64,000 bases of DNA from Streptomyces sp. Root1304 (lineage in GTDB: Bacteria > Actinomycetota > Actinomycetes > Streptomycetales > Streptomycetaceae), in NCBI RefSeq assembly GCF_001426405.1, contig NZ_LMEP01000012.1, positions 139,948 through 203,947 of the forward strand, given 5' to 3'. This document shows positions 35,207 to 44,364 of the stretch, piece by piece. The notes beneath the pieces were generated by a model that was not told the origin of the DNA, did not search any database, and saw nothing but the letters and a program-made list of their open reading frames with translations. How positions within the stretch are numbered: the first letter of the stretch is position 1; each line of letters begins with the position of its first letter. Position numbers and translations under genes: made by a program.

Positions 35207-35926
35207 TTGTCCGTCTTCGCTTCCCTGGTCGAGCGGCTCGCCGACCTGCTCCAGCCGCTCTTCGCCGACACCGCCACGGCCGCCGCGATCGTCCTCTTCA
35301 CCCTGCTCGTACGGCTCGCGATCCACCCGCTCTCCCGGGCCGCCGCCCGGGGCCAGAAGGCACGCACCCGGCTCGCCCCGCAGCTCGCCGCGCTCCGCAA
35401 GAAGCACGCCAAGAACCCCGACCGCCTGCAGAAGGCGATCATGGAACTGCACGCGAAGGAGAAGGTCTCACCGCTCGCCGGCTGTCTGCCGAGCCTGCTC
35501 CAGGCGCCCGCGTTCTTCCTGATGTTCCACCTGTTCTCCAGCGGGCGGATGGCCGGGCACAGCCTCTTCGCCGCCCCGCTCGGCGACCACTACGCCGACG
35601 CCCTCTCCCACGGCGGGGTCTTCGGTCCGGCCGGCCTGGTCTACGTCGTGCTCTTCGCGATCGTCGCCACCGTCGCCACGTACAACTACCTCCGGGCCAA
35701 GCGGCAGCCGGTGGCGGTCGCGGTGGAGCCCGGCCAGCCGGGCGCCGGGGTGGCCGCGGGCATGGCCAAGTTCCTGCCGCTGCTCTCCTTCGCGACCCTG
35801 CTCTCGGTCGCGGCCGTCCCGCTGGCCGCCGCGCTCTACATCGTCACCAGCACCACCTGGACCGCCGTCGAGCGGGCCTTCCTCTACCGGGACATGCCGC
35901 AGGCGGCCCTGGTTACTCCCGCGTAA
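35207..35926 (+). CDS. yidC: YidC/Oxa1-like membrane protein insertase, TTG start
   Basis: A 239-aa insertase with the YidC core: first helix AAIVLFTLLVRLAIHPLS with the conserved Arg, a charged cytoplasmic hairpin (QLAALRKKHAKNPDRLQKA), CLPSLLQAPAFFLMFHLF, then further helices (GLVYVVLFAIVATVATY, LLSFATLLSVAAVPLAAAL). The start is TTG at 35207, with GGAGGG 7 nt upstream; no in-frame ATG or GTG fits. It is shorter than the main cell YidC next to rnpA/oriC in actinobacteria and is probably an accessory paralogue. Confidence 0.85.
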   Translation: MSVFASLVERLADLLQPLFADTATAAAIVLFTLLVRLAIHPLSRAAARGQKARTRLAPQLAALRKKHAKNPDRLQKAIMELHAKEKVSPLAGCLPSLLQAPAFFLMFHLFSSGRMAGHSLFAAPLGDHYADALSHGGVFGPAGLVYVVLFAIVATVATYNYLRAKRQPVAVAVEPGQPGAGVAAGMAKFLPLLSFATLLSVAAVPLAAALYIVTSTTWTAVERAFLYRDMPQAALVTPA

Positions 35927-35939
35927 GGGTCCAGTGCGT

Positions 35940-35967
35940 GAACGGGGTCTTGCAGAGTGACCCGTTC
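35940..35967 (+). terminator. Weak hairpin after the YidC-like gene
   Basis: GAACGGGGTC and GACCCGTTC can pair with one bulge, 14 nt after the stop. There is no U-tract. Confidence 0.35.
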
Positions 35968-36064
35968 TCTTGGAGGATCGACCAATCCTTCCGATGGCCG
36001 CACTCCATCGGCCGGGGTACCTCAGGGCCTTTCCCGGGCCCGCCTCGACCACAGGGAGAAGTCC

Positions 36065-36922
36065 ATGAAGCTGCTGCGTGTCGGCCCGCCCGGCGCCGAG
36101 CGTCCCGCCCTGCTCGACCAGGACGGAACACTCCGCGACCTGTCCGCGCTGGTCGACGACATCGACGGCAGTCTGCTCGCCGACGCCTCCGCGCTGGACC
36201 GCGTCCGGGCCGCCGCCGGCGCCGGAGTGCTGCCCGCGCTCGACGCCACGGGGCTGCGCGTCGGCCCGCCGGTGGGCCGGATCGGCAAGGTCGTGTGCAT
36301 CGGGCTGAACTACCACGGGCACGCCGCCGAGACCGGTCAGGCCACCCCCGCCGAGCCCGTCGTCTTCCTCAAGGCCGCCGACACGGTCGTCGGCCCCGAC
36401 GACACCGTGCTCGTACCGCGCGGCTCGGTGAAGACGGACTGGGAGGTGGAGCTCGCGATCGTCATCGGCCGCACCGCCCGGTACCTGGAGACCGACGAGG
36501 AGGCCCTCGCGCACGTCGCCGGATACGCCGTCGCGCACGACGTGTCCGAGCGCGAGTTCCAGATCGAGCGCGGCGGCACCTGGGACAAGGGCAAGAACTG
36601 CGAGACCTTCAACCCGCTCGGCCCCTGGCTGGTCACCGCCGACGAGGTGCCGGACCCGCAGGCGCTCGGCCTGCGGCTCTGGGTCAACGGCGAGCTCAAG
36701 CAGGACGGGCACACCTCGGACCAGATCTTCCCGGTCGCCGAGGTCGTGCGGTACGTCAGCCGGTTCATGACCCTCCACCCCGGCGACATCATCAACACCG
36801 GCACGCCCGCCGGTGTCGCGATGGGGCAGCCGGAGCCCAAGCCGTACCTGCGCCCCGGCGACGTGGTCGAGCTGGAGGTCGACGGCCTCGGCCGCCAGCG
36901 CCAGGAACTCAAGGGCGCCTGA
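36065..36922 (+). CDS. Fumarylacetoacetate hydrolase (FAH) family protein
   Basis: A 285-aa cytosolic enzyme of the FAH superfamily, which cleaves or hydrates 2-oxo acids such as acylpyruvates, using a divalent metal. An N-terminal domain of about 70 residues leads to the FAH fold: CIGLNYHGHAAETG, DWEVELAIVIG (metal-binding ExE), GYAVAHDVSEREFQ, KNCETFNPLGPWL, and GTPAGVAMG. GGGAGAA precedes the ATG at 36065. It is followed by a tandem repeat and a strong terminator, so it is probably monocistronic. The exact substrate cannot be told. Confidence 0.9.
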   Translation: MKLLRVGPPGAERPALLDQDGTLRDLSALVDDIDGSLLADASALDRVRAAAGAGVLPALDATGLRVGPPVGRIGKVVCIGLNYHGHAAETGQATPAEPVVFLKAADTVVGPDDTVLVPRGSVKTDWEVELAIVIGRTARYLETDEEALAHVAGYAVAHDVSEREFQIERGGTWDKGKNCETFNPLGPWLVTADEVPDPQALGLRLWVNGELKQDGHTSDQIFPVAEVVRYVSRFMTLHPGDIINTGTPAGVAMGQPEPKPYLRPGDVVELEVDGLGRQRQELKGA

Positions 36923-36947
36923 TCCGCGGGCGTCCCGTCCCGGGCGC

Positions 36948-37013
36948 CCGATCCCCGGCTCTGATCCCCGGCTCCGATCCCCGATCGCAGGCCCGATCGC
37001 AGGCCCGATCGCG
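36948..37013. repeat. Short tandem repeats downstream of the FAH gene
   Basis: Three GATCCCCGGCT-like units lead into three CCCGATCGCAGG-like units, all within 66 nt of non-coding DNA before the terminator. Confidence 0.65.
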
Positions 37014-37032
37014 GTGATCTGACGGCGAATAC

Positions 37033-37063
37033 GGCGGCGTCCCGCGTGGGGCGTCGCCTTTTT
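37033..37063 (+). terminator. Rho-independent terminator of the FAH gene
   Basis: An 11-bp stem (37033-37043 with 37048-37058, two G-T pairs) closes a GCGT loop and is followed by TTTTT (37059-37063). Confidence 0.85.
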
Positions 37064-37090
37064 CGTACCGGTTTTTGCATATTGCCGGAT

Positions 37091-38674
37091 ATGGAACGAA
37101 ACACGCATGATCGCCGCCGTGACCGACGCCGTCTCGCCGTCATCGCCGCTTCCACGGTCGGAGCCACCGCTCTGGTCGGCGCTCTGGCCGTGAGCGGCTG
37201 GGCCGAGCCGCTGCCGGGCGGCCTCGGCCCCTGCAAGCCCGGCAACTGCCCCACCGGTCCCTACCCCGACATCGGCAGCGGCGACGTCGTGTACCGCGAC
37301 AACAACATCAACGTCTTCGTCGGCGGCGACTTCCTCGTCCGCGAGTCGGCGGCCGAGGCCGAGGGCAAGATCGTCGTCCTCGGCGGCTTCGACCAGAACA
37401 AGAAGGCCGGGGTGTCGGCCGTCTACAACGTCGGCGTCGCGGGCGTCGGCTCCCGCGTCCCCCCGGACAACGGCACCGACTTCCTCACCGTCGGCAAGGA
37501 CCTGACCGTCGCCCCCGAGCAGCGGCTGCTCGCCGAGGAGGGCTCGGTCAGCGGCGTCGTACGGTACGGGGGCGCGCTCTCCGGCACGGTGGCGCCCACC
37601 CCGGTGCACCAGGCCGACGCGGCCGCCCCGTACGCGGCGCTCCGCGACCAGCTCACCGACGCGAGCCAGTGCTACGCGTACGTGAACGGGGTCTCCCGTA
37701 CGACCACCGGAACCGCCGTCAACAACGGCTACGAGACCCTCTTCACGGGCGACGGGACCTCCTCGCTCCAGGTCTTCACCGTCGACTTCGACATGGAGTC
37801 GGCGAGCGGCGGCCAGCAGGGCATCACCTTCGCGGGCATCCCGGCCGACGCGACCGTCCTCGTCAACGTCCTCGGCGGCGAACGCGTCGTCGACTCGTAC
37901 AACGCCGGGCTGCCGGACGGGCTGCGCGACCGCGTGCTGTGGAACTTCCCGGACGCGAGCCGGGTGAAGTTCGAGGGCACGGCCCAGTTCGCGGGCAGCG
38001 TCCTGGTCGGCAACCAGGCCAGCACGACGACGGTCACCATGCCGGGCATGAACGGCCGCTTCTTCACCACCGGAAACCTGACGCACTCCTCGGAGACCAC
38101 CGGCGGCGGTGGCCAGGAGATCCACGCGTACCCGTTCAACGGCGACCTGCCCGACTGCACGGACCCCACGCCGACCCCGACCCCGACGGATCCGACTCCG
38201 ACGCCGACGGATCCCACTCCGACTCCCACGGATCCGACTCCGACGCCGACGGATCCCACTCCGACTCCCACGGATCCGACTCCGACGCCGACGGATCCCA
38301 CTCCGACCCCGACGGACCCGACCCCGACTCCCACGGATCCGACCCCGACGCCGACGGATCCGACCCCGACTCCCACAGACCCGACTCCGACTCCCACGGA
38401 GCCCACCCCGACCCCCACCGAGCCGACCCCCACCCCCACCGACGACACGACCGGCGGCTGGACGACCGGCGGGAGTGACGGCGGCAGCGACGGTGGTTAC
38501 GGAGACAACGGCGGATACGGCAACTCCGGCGGCGGCAACCACGGCCCGCACGGCCAGCTCCCCGAGACCGGCGCGGGCACCGGGAAGATCGTCATGGGTG
38601 CCACGGCACTCGGTCTCGCCCTCGGCGGCGGCGCGCTCGTGGCCTTCACCCGGCGCCGGAGGCGCATGAGCTGA
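37091..38674 (+). CDS. Secreted choice-of-anchor A protein with LPETG sorting signal
   Basis: A 527-aa surface protein. The signal peptide has a basic start and a hydrophobic core ([21 protein letters not shown]). Residues about 55-350 match the 'choice-of-anchor A' domain ([20 protein letters not shown] ... [18 protein letters not shown]), which is not functionally defined. About 14 DPTPTPT units form a wall-spanning stalk, followed by a Gly-rich segment, LPETG, a membrane helix and RRRRRMS. The ATG at 37091 lies about 7 nt after a weak CATATT -10. A class E sortase (29859) and a class F sortase (52088) are nearby candidates to process it. Confidence 0.87.
   Translation: MERNTHDRRRDRRRLAVIAASTVGATALVGALAVSGWAEPLPGGLGPCKPGNCPTGPYPDIGSGDVVYRDNNINVFVGGDFLVRESAAEAEGKIVVLGGFDQNKKAGVSAVYNVGVAGVGSRVPPDNGTDFLTVGKDLTVAPEQRLLAEEGSVSGVVRYGGALSGTVAPTPVHQADAAAPYAALRDQLTDASQCYAYVNGVSRTTTGTAVNNGYETLFTGDGTSSLQVFTVDFDMESASGGQQGITFAGIPADATVLVNVLGGERVVDSYNAGLPDGLRDRVLWNFPDASRVKFEGTAQFAGSVLVGNQASTTTVTMPGMNGRFFTTGNLTHSSETTGGGGQEIHAYPFNGDLPDCTDPTPTPTPTDPTPTPTDPTPTPTDPTPTPTDPTPTPTDPTPTPTDPTPTPTDPTPTPTDPTPTPTDPTPTPTDPTPTPTEPTPTPTEPTPTPTDDTTGGWTTGGSDGGSDGGYGDNGGYGNSGGGNHGPHGQLPETGAGTGKIVMGATALGLALGGGALVAFTRRRRRMS
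38160..38437 (+). repeat. Coding tandem repeat for the DPTPTPT stalk
   Basis: A 21-nt unit repeated about 13 times inside the LPETG protein gene, with third-position variants GATCCGACTCC/GACCCGACCCC. It is prone to unit-number change. Confidence 0.85.
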
Positions 38675-38743
38675 CCGAGCGCTCCACCCCGGCCGGGACC
38701 GCGCCGCCCCGCGAGGTCCCGGCCGGGCTGGCGGTCGGCCAGG

Positions 38744-38803
38744 CCCCACGCGGTCCTTCGGGTCCCCACGCGGTCCTTCGGGTCCCCACGCGGTCCTTCG
38801 GAT
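38744..38803. repeat. Three 20-bp tandem repeats
   Basis: CCCCACGCGGTCCTTCGGGT occurs three times in a row (the third ends GGAT) between the convergent LPETG protein and oxidoreductase genes. Each unit contains a small CGGTCCTTCGG-like fold, so the block may hinder read-through from both sides. Confidence 0.75.
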
Positions 38804-38818
38804 CCGCACGCGGGTCCG

Positions 38819-39931
38819 TCAGAGCTTCACCGTCACGCCCTCGCGGGCGGACCTCCTGGCCGCTTCCAGGACGTCGAGCGCGGCGGCGGCCTCGTGGGCC
38901 GTGACCGGGTTCTCGCCCGTACCGCGCAGGGCGGCGGCGACGGCCGCGTAGTACGCCGGGTAGTCGCCCGGCAGCGACTCGACCGGGGCTCCGCCGCCGG
39001 TCAGCGGGGACTCACCGGCGCCGAGCCGGCCCCACAGGGCCTCCGCCTCCACGCCCCACGCGGCCCCCGGGACCGGCCGCAGCCCCTCGCGGAGGTCGGC
39101 CTCCTGCGGGTCGAGCCCGTACTTCACGAAGCCCGCTCGCTGCCCGAGGACCCGGAAGCGGGGGCCGAGCTGGGCGGTGGTGGCGCTCACGTACAGATGG
39201 GAACGGACGCCGCCGGCGTGGGTGAGCGCCAGGAAGGTGTCGTCGTCGGCCTCGGCGCCCGGCCTGCGGACGTCCGACTCCGCGTACACCGAGACCACAG
39301 GACCGAAGAGGACGAGCGCCTGGTCGACGACATGGCTGCCCAGGTCGTACAGGAGGCCGCCGATCTCCTCGGGCGCCCCGGACTCGCGCCAGCCGCCCTT
39401 GGGGCGCGGGCGCCACCGCTCGAAGCGGGACTCGAAGCGCTGGACCTCGCCGAGCGCGTCCTCGTCGAGGAGCCGGCGGAGCGTGAGGAAGTCGTTGTCC
39501 CAGCGGCGGTTCTGGAAGACGGAGAGCAGCAGGCCCCGTTCCTCGGCGAGGGCGGCGAGACCGCGCGCCTCGGCGGCGCTCCCGGCGAGGGGCTTGTCGA
39601 CGACGACGGGGAGACCGGCCTCCAGGGCGGCCGTGGCGACGGCCACGTGCGTCTTGTTGGGGGAGGCGACGACGATCAGGTCGAGCGCGGGCGCGCCCTC
39701 CGCCCAGAGCTCCCCGGGGTCGGCGACGACGCGGACGCCCGGGTGGGCGGCGCGGGCCTCGGCGGCCCGCTCGGGGTTGCCGGTGGTGACGGCCGCGAGG
39801 GTCAGGTCCCCGGACGCGGCGATCAGTGGGGCGTGGAAGACGGAACCCGCGAGGCCGTAGCCGACGAGCCCGACGCGCAGGGGGGTGCGGGGGGTGGTGC
39901 CGTCCGTGCCGGTCGTATCCGTGCCAGTCAT
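38819..39931 (-). CDS. Gfo/Idh/MocA family oxidoreductase
   Basis: A 370-aa NAD(P)-dependent sugar or inositol-type dehydrogenase. The Rossmann start is VGLVGYGLAGSVFHAPLI, and the family's EKP loop reads VVVDKPLAGS (Glu replaced by Asp). GGLLYDLGSHVVDQALVLFG carries the conserved D-x-G-x-H catalytic region. The ATG at 39931 is preferred; GTG at 39940 adds three residues. It is divergent from a ROK regulator, 56 nt apart with a palindrome between, so expression probably follows a carbohydrate signal. The substrate is unknown. Confidence 0.9.
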   Translation of the reverse strand: MTGTDTTGTDGTTPRTPLRVGLVGYGLAGSVFHAPLIAASGDLTLAAVTTGNPERAAEARAAHPGVRVVADPGELWAEGAPALDLIVVASPNKTHVAVATAALEAGLPVVVDKPLAGSAAEARGLAALAEERGLLLSVFQNRRWDNDFLTLRRLLDEDALGEVQRFESRFERWRPRPKGGWRESGAPEEIGGLLYDLGSHVVDQALVLFGPVVSVYAESDVRRPGAEADDDTFLALTHAGGVRSHLYVSATTAQLGPRFRVLGQRAGFVKYGLDPQEADLREGLRPVPGAAWGVEAEALWGRLGAGESPLTGGGAPVESLPGDYPAYYAAVAAALRGTGENPVTAHEAAAALDVLEAARRSAREGVTVKL

Positions 39932-39944
39932 GCGTCTCACTTAA

Positions 39945-39957
39945 GCAACGGTGTTGC
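39945..39957. promoter_or_regulatory. Palindromic operator between the oxidoreductase and ROK genes
   Basis: GCAAC-GGT-GTTGC is a perfect inverted repeat flanked by TTAA on the left. It lies in the 56-nt divergent gap, where it would cover both promoters. The ROK protein is the likely ligand-controlled binder. Confidence 0.58.
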
Positions 39958-39987
39958 CGAAGTGCAAGCGGCAGCGACAATGGGCGG

Positions 39988-41049
39988 GTGAAGACGGACC
40001 TGGGTGGAGTCAACGTGCCGGCACTGCGCAGCCACAATGCGGCGCTCGTCCTCGACCTGCTGCGGACGGCGGGCGCGGCGGGCATCAGTCGTCTGGAGCT
40101 GGCCGAGCGCACCGGCCTCACCCCGCAGGCCGTCAGCAAGATCACGGCGCGGCTGCGCGCCGAGGGCCTCGCCGAGGAGGCCGGCCACCGGGCCTCGACC
40201 GGCGGCAAACCCCGTACCGTCCTGCGGCTCGTCCCCTCCGCCGGGTACGCCGTCGGCGTCCACCTCGACCGCGACGAGCTGACCACCCTCCTCGCCGACC
40301 TCGCGGGCGCCGTCGTCACCCTCCGCCGGCGCCCCCTGGGCCTGGGGGAGGGCACGGGGTCCGTCCTCGACGCGGTGACGGAGGACGTCCGGCGGGTCCT
40401 GGCCGAGGCCCCCGGGCCCGTTCTCGGGGCGGGCGTGGCCATGCCCGGCCCCCTGGACCACCGCGCGGGCGTGCCCGGCCGGGTGACGGGCTTCCCGCAG
40501 TGGGCCGGGCACCCCGTCCGCGAGGAACTGGCCCGCCGCCTCGCCCTGCCGGTCGTCCTCGACAAGGACACCAACGCCGCCGCGCTCGGCCTCGCCGTCC
40601 GTCCGGGCGCCCCCGGCTCGTTCGCGTACGTCCACCTCGGTACGGGTCTGGGCGCGGGCCTCGTCCTCGGCGGGGCGCCGCTGCGCGGGGACAGGACGGG
40701 GGCCGGCGAGCTCGGCCATCAGACCGTGCTGCTCGACGGGCCCCCGTGCGACTGCGGCGGGCGCGGCTGCCTGGAGGTCCTCTGCCTGGCGGCGGTCGGG
40801 CGCGGGGAACCGGCCGAGGCCGCGCGGATCCTCGGCGCGGGCGCGGCGAACCTCGTACGGCTCCTCGACATCGACCAGGTGCTCCTGGGCGGGCGGGTGG
40901 TGCTCGCCGCGCCGGAGGTGTTCGCGGCCGGGGTGCGGGAGGTGCTGGCGGGCCTCGGCCTGACGACCCCGGTGACGGTCGCGGCGGAGCGGGACGCGGT
41001 GGCCCGGGGGGCGGCCTGGCTGACGCTCGCCCCGGTCTTCGGGAAGTAG
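39988..41049 (+). CDS. ROK family transcriptional repressor
   Basis: A 353-aa regulator. An N-terminal MarR-like helix-turn-helix (RSHNAALVLDLLRTAG ... LTPQAVSKITARLRAEGL) is fused to a ROK sugar-kinase-like domain with VVLDKDTNAAALGLA, YVHLGTGLGAGLVLGG and the zinc-binding CDCGGRGCLEVLC cluster. ROK repressors usually respond to a sugar. The GTG at 39988 is the first start after the operator. The adjacent divergent Gfo/Idh gene is the probable target. The protein ends shortly after a GGRVVLAAPEVFA block. Confidence 0.88.
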   Translation: MKTDLGGVNVPALRSHNAALVLDLLRTAGAAGISRLELAERTGLTPQAVSKITARLRAEGLAEEAGHRASTGGKPRTVLRLVPSAGYAVGVHLDRDELTTLLADLAGAVVTLRRRPLGLGEGTGSVLDAVTEDVRRVLAEAPGPVLGAGVAMPGPLDHRAGVPGRVTGFPQWAGHPVREELARRLALPVVLDKDTNAAALGLAVRPGAPGSFAYVHLGTGLGAGLVLGGAPLRGDRTGAGELGHQTVLLDGPPCDCGGRGCLEVLCLAAVGRGEPAEAARILGAGAANLVRLLDIDQVLLGGRVVLAAPEVFAAGVREVLAGLGLTTPVTVAAERDAVARGAAWLTLAPVFGK

Positions 41050-41054
41050 GAAGC

Positions 41055-41128
41055 CCTGGAGATCTGGGGTCCTGGAGTCCTGGGTCCCGGAGGTGCCCGG
41101 AGTCCCGGAGTCCTGGAGCCCCGGAGAC
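41055..41128. repeat. Degenerate CTGGAGTCC/CCCGGAGTC repeats
   Basis: Six to eight degenerate 8-10 nt units follow the ROK stop. The gap 41050-41318 holds nothing else recognisable before the ribosome-binding site of the next gene. Confidence 0.5.
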
Positions 41129-41318
41129 CCCAAGACCCGCACCCCCGACGCCCCGCACCCCCAAACGTCGGAACATCAGACCGTCCGAACATACGCCGAT
41201 CGGGCGGATCCACCCCGCCGTCCGAGCGCGCCCCCGGGTGTCGCTGCCCCTCCCGCCCCCTCCCGCGTGGCAGCGTCGCGGCCGACCCGTTCGTCCGCGA
41301 GCAGCAAAGGTCCGGCCC

Positions 41319-42284
41319 ATGGCATCCGCCCCCCTGCGACCGCGCGGCGCCCGCGCACTGACCGCGGCGGCCGCGCTGGCGGCCACCGCGACGGCCCACC
41401 TGGCCGTGGCGTCCCCCGCCTCGGCGACCCCGGTCGCGGCCACTCCCGCCCCCACCCCGGCCCCGGCCGTCCCCGCCCCCGCCATCCCCGCCCCCGATCC
41501 CCCCGCCCCCACCTGCGGCACCCCGGCCACCTCCGGTTTCCCGCTCGACACCAAGATCCACGGCGGGCCCGTCGACTACCCCGCGGGCGGGGCCCCTCAG
41601 GAGTGGCGGCTCGACCTCACCAACACCACCGACGCGTCCTGCTCCGGCATCCACCCGGTGCTCGTCCTCACCGACCGCGACCGGGTGCTGAAGCCCGAGC
41701 AGATCCGGTTCGAGTTCTACGACGAAGGGTCCGCGCGCTGGCACCCGGTGGCCTTCGAGGCGACCGAAGAGGCGGAGAACGTGGGCGCGTTCGCCGGTTT
41801 CGGCGGCTTCGCCGTGCCCGCCGGACGTACCCTCACGGTCCCCGTACGGCTCGCCTTCCGCGCGGAGACCGCCCCCGACGAGGTCGTCGTGAACGCGGCG
41901 ATCGTGCAGCGCCGGGGCGCCGACGGCGACTGGGTCGGCGAGTCCGGCGACTACCGGCTGACCGTGGGGCCCGCCGATCCGGCCGACTCCGGCGATCCCA
42001 CCGCCCCCCGGGAGCCCGTACCTGACACATCCGCCGCCCCCCGGCCCCCCGGAGCCACCCCGCGCCCGCCCGCCGCGACCGCCCCCGGTGACCGGGGCCG
42101 GGCAGAGGCGGACGGCCGGACCGATCCCGAGGCGGACGCCGACCGCCCCGAACTCGCCCGTACCGGCGGCGAGTCGGAGGAGCGGACCCGGCTCCTCGTC
42201 CGCCGCCTCGCACCGCTCGCCGCCGCGCTCGTCCTGCTCGGCGCCGTCCTCGTCCGGACCGGGCGCCGCGCCCGGCACCGCTGA
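41319..42284 (+). CDS. Secreted protein with LARTG sortase signal
   Basis: A 321-aa exported protein. The signal peptide is ALTAAAALAATATAHLAVAS and the mature N-terminus is Ala/Pro-rich. The folded part (about 65-220) is beta-rich with two Cys (ASCSGIHPVLVLTDRDRVLK). After a Pro/Asp-rich stretch the C-terminus reads ELARTGG, then a hydrophobic helix (APLAAALVLLGAVLV) and RTGRRARHR. LAxTG is the motif known for Streptomyces class E sortases. AAAGG lies 8 nt before the ATG at 41319. The role of the domain is unknown. Confidence 0.78.
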   Translation: MASAPLRPRGARALTAAAALAATATAHLAVASPASATPVAATPAPTPAPAVPAPAIPAPDPPAPTCGTPATSGFPLDTKIHGGPVDYPAGGAPQEWRLDLTNTTDASCSGIHPVLVLTDRDRVLKPEQIRFEFYDEGSARWHPVAFEATEEAENVGAFAGFGGFAVPAGRTLTVPVRLAFRAETAPDEVVVNAAIVQRRGADGDWVGESGDYRLTVGPADPADSGDPTAPREPVPDTSAAPRPPGATPRPPAATAPGDRGRAEADGRTDPEADADRPELARTGGESEERTRLLVRRLAPLAAALVLLGAVLVRTGRRARHR

Positions 42285-42334
42285 GTCACGTCGCGTACAC
42301 CTTCCCGTTCATCCCCGTCTGCGACCATCCCCCG

Positions 42335-43093
42335 GTGAACTACCAGAACGCTCCCGGCGCCCCCGTGAACTCCGGCATCCCGGAGCACGGCCGCGTGCCC
42401 AAGTACTACGCCGTCAAGGCGAAACTCGCCCTGATGGTCGACGAGTTGGGAGAGGGCGGGCTGCTGCCCACCGAGCGGGACCTCGCCGTGCGGTACGAGG
42501 TGTCGCGGGAGACCGTCCGGCAGGCGCTGCGCGAACTCCTCCTGGAGGGAAGGCTGCGCCGCCAGGGCCGGGGCACCGTCGTCGCGGGCCCGAAGCTCGA
42601 ACAGCCCCTCTCGCTCGCCAGCTACACGGAGGGCGTCCGCCGCGCGGGCCGCCGCCCCGGCCGCAGTCTCATCTCGCTCGACCGCTTCCCCTGCCCGGAG
42701 GCGCTCGCCCCCGAGGTCGGCGCCGAACGCGGCGAGCCCGTCTGGCACATGGAGCGGGTGCTGCTCGCGGACGACGAGCGGGTCGGCCTGGAGAGCACGT
42801 ACGTCTCCGAGGCCCGCGCCCCGCACCTGGACACCGAGTTCGACCCGGACTCCTCCTTCTACTCCTACCTCCACGACCGCCTCGGCATCTCCTTCGGCGA
42901 CGCCGACGAGCGGATCGAGACGGTCCTCGCCACCCCCCGCGAGGCCCTGCTGATCGGCACTCCGCCCGCGCTGCCGATGCTGCTGCTCCACCGCGTCTCC
43001 CGGGACACCGCCGGGCGGCCCCTGGAGCGGGTCCGCACCCTCTACCGGGGTGACCGCTTCAGCTTCACCGCCCACCTGGGGCAGCAGGGCTGA
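42335..43093 (+). CDS. GntR/HutC-type regulator (UTRA domain) of the phosphonate cluster
   Basis: A 252-aa repressor with an N-terminal GntR winged helix (LPTERDLAVRYEVSRETVRQ, ALRELLLEGRLRRQGRGT) and a C-terminal UTRA ligand-binding domain (VWHMERVLLADDERVGLEST ... LLHRVSRDTAGRPLE). PhnF and related HutC-type regulators control phosphonate or organophosphate genes. The following genes on the same strand encode phosphonate catabolism and uptake, so it probably senses that substrate. A repeated motif in the cluster is its likely operator. Confidence 0.88.
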   Translation: MNYQNAPGAPVNSGIPEHGRVPKYYAVKAKLALMVDELGEGGLLPTERDLAVRYEVSRETVRQALRELLLEGRLRRQGRGTVVAGPKLEQPLSLASYTEGVRRAGRRPGRSLISLDRFPCPEALAPEVGAERGEPVWHMERVLLADDERVGLESTYVSEARAPHLDTEFDPDSSFYSYLHDRLGISFGDADERIETVLATPREALLIGTPPALPMLLLHRVSRDTAGRPLERVRTLYRGDRFSFTAHLGQQG

Positions 43094-43125
43094 CCGTCCG
43101 GGCGCCGGCCCCCACCTCCGTAAAA

Positions 43126-43153
43126 TCACGGAACGGTAACGGGTCTGGTCCAA
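43126..43153 (+). promoter_or_regulatory. First copy of a 28-bp motif repeated in the phosphonate cluster
   Basis: It matches 48904-48931 at 22 of 28 positions, including TAACGGGT at 43137-43144 and CCAA at the end. The core GGGT-CTGG-TCCA has the GGGT-N4-WCCA layout similar to HutC-family operators such as TGGTCTAGACCA. TAAAAT at 43121 could be an overlapping -10. Confidence 0.55.
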
Positions 43154-43165
43154 GCTTGTCGGGCC

Positions 43166-43183
43166 GTTCACCGTCCCGTCGCC
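43166..43183 (+). promoter_or_regulatory. Possible PHO box before the phosphonate operon
   Basis: GTTCACC (43166-43172), the PhoP half-site consensus, is followed at 11-nt periodicity by CGTCGCC (4 of 7). PhoP control would tie phosphonate use to phosphate starvation. Confidence 0.4.
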
Positions 43184-43227
43184 CACCGGCCCCGTCCGGG
43201 TCACCCACCCCCGCGACCGTCGACGGC

Positions 43228-44364
43228 ATGAAGGTGATCGTCGTAGGAGCCGGCGTGGTGGGAACCATGCACGCCTGGCACGCAGTGGAACGCGGCCATG
43301 AGGTCGTACACATCGAGCGCGAGGCCGAGGCGCGCGGGGCGTCCCTCCGCAACTTCGGCCAGATCTGGGTGAGCGGACGGGCGGGCGGAGAGGAGCTGGA
43401 CACCGCCCTGCGCGCCCGCGAACTCTGGGAGGGCATCGGGGCCCGCGTCCCCGGACTCGGCTTCCGGGCCATCGGCTCCCTCACCCCCGTGCGGAACGAG
43501 CTCGAACTCGCCGTCGCCGAGGCCGCCGTGGCCCGCCCCGACGCCGCCGCACGCGGCTACGAGCTGCTCACGGCCGACGAGGCCCGCGCGGTCAACCCGG
43601 CCCTGCGCGGCACGTTCGAGGCCGCGCTCCGGTGCGAGCGGGACGCCGCCGTCGAGCCGCGCCTCGCGCAGCTCGCCCTCCGCGAGGCCCTCCTCGCCAC
43701 CGGGAAGTACACCTTCCTGCCGAACCGAGAGGTCCGGGACGTCGTCGGTGCCAACGGGAATGGAACCAGCTCCGTCCGCGACGACCACGGGGACGTCCAC
43801 ACCGGCGACGCCGTCGTCCTGTGCACCGGCGCCGCGCTCTCCGGCCTCGTCCGCGAGATCGCCGGCGAGATACCCGTCCGCCGCGTCCGGCTCCAGATGA
43901 TGCAGACCGAACCCCTGGGCGAGCGGCTCACCACCTCCGTCGCGGACGCCGACTCCTTCCGCTACTACCCGGCGTACGCGTCCCCCGCCCTGGACGCCCT
44001 CAACGAGGGCCAGGCGCAGGACCCCACCGCCGCCGCCCACAAGATGCAGCTGCTCATGGTGCAGCGCCTCGACGGCGGACTGACCATCGGCGACACCCAC
44101 GAGTACGAGCACCCCTTCGCCTTCGACACCCTCGAAGACCCCTACGAGCACCTCACCCGCGTCGTCGAGTCCTTCCTCGGCCGCCCGCTGCCGAAGATCC
44201 GGCGCCGCTGGGCCGGGGTGTACGCGCAGTGCGTCGACACCAGCCGGGTCGTGCACCGCCAGCAGGTCCGCGACGGCGTGTGGCTGGTGACCGGGCCCGG
44301 CGGGCGCGGCATGACCTGCTCGCCCGCCATCGCCGAGACGACCGCGAACGAACTGGGCTGGTGA
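43228..44364 (+). CDS. FAD-dependent oxidoreductase (TIGR03364-like), phosphonate catabolism
   Basis: A 378-aa flavin enzyme with an N-terminal Rossmann fold VIVVGAGVVGTMHAWHAVER and the family segment RNFGQIWVSGR. Members of this DAO-like clade (TIGR03364, HpnW-type) sit beside phosphonatase-like hydrolases and are proposed to deaminate an aminophosphonate to its aldehyde. That fits here, where the hydrolase gene overlaps the stop by 4 nt. The ATG at 43228 is chosen because the FAD motif begins immediately; the frame is open further upstream across the operator region. It probably acts in the cytosol. Confidence 0.87.
   Translation: MKVIVVGAGVVGTMHAWHAVERGHEVVHIEREAEARGASLRNFGQIWVSGRAGGEELDTALRARELWEGIGARVPGLGFRAIGSLTPVRNELELAVAEAAVARPDAAARGYELLTADEARAVNPALRGTFEAALRCERDAAVEPRLAQLALREALLATGKYTFLPNREVRDVVGANGNGTSSVRDDHGDVHTGDAVVLCTGAALSGLVREIAGEIPVRRVRLQMMQTEPLGERLTTSVADADSFRYYPAYASPALDALNEGQAQDPTAAAHKMQLLMVQRLDGGLTIGDTHEYEHPFAFDTLEDPYEHLTRVVESFLGRPLPKIRRRWAGVYAQCVDTSRVVHRQQVRDGVWLVTGPGGRGMTCSPAIAETTANELGW

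Noticed and set aside
38160..38437. Regular direct repeats that could suggest a CRISPR array
   Set aside because: The 21-nt unit has no unique spacers and is in frame, coding DPTPTPT in a surface protein.
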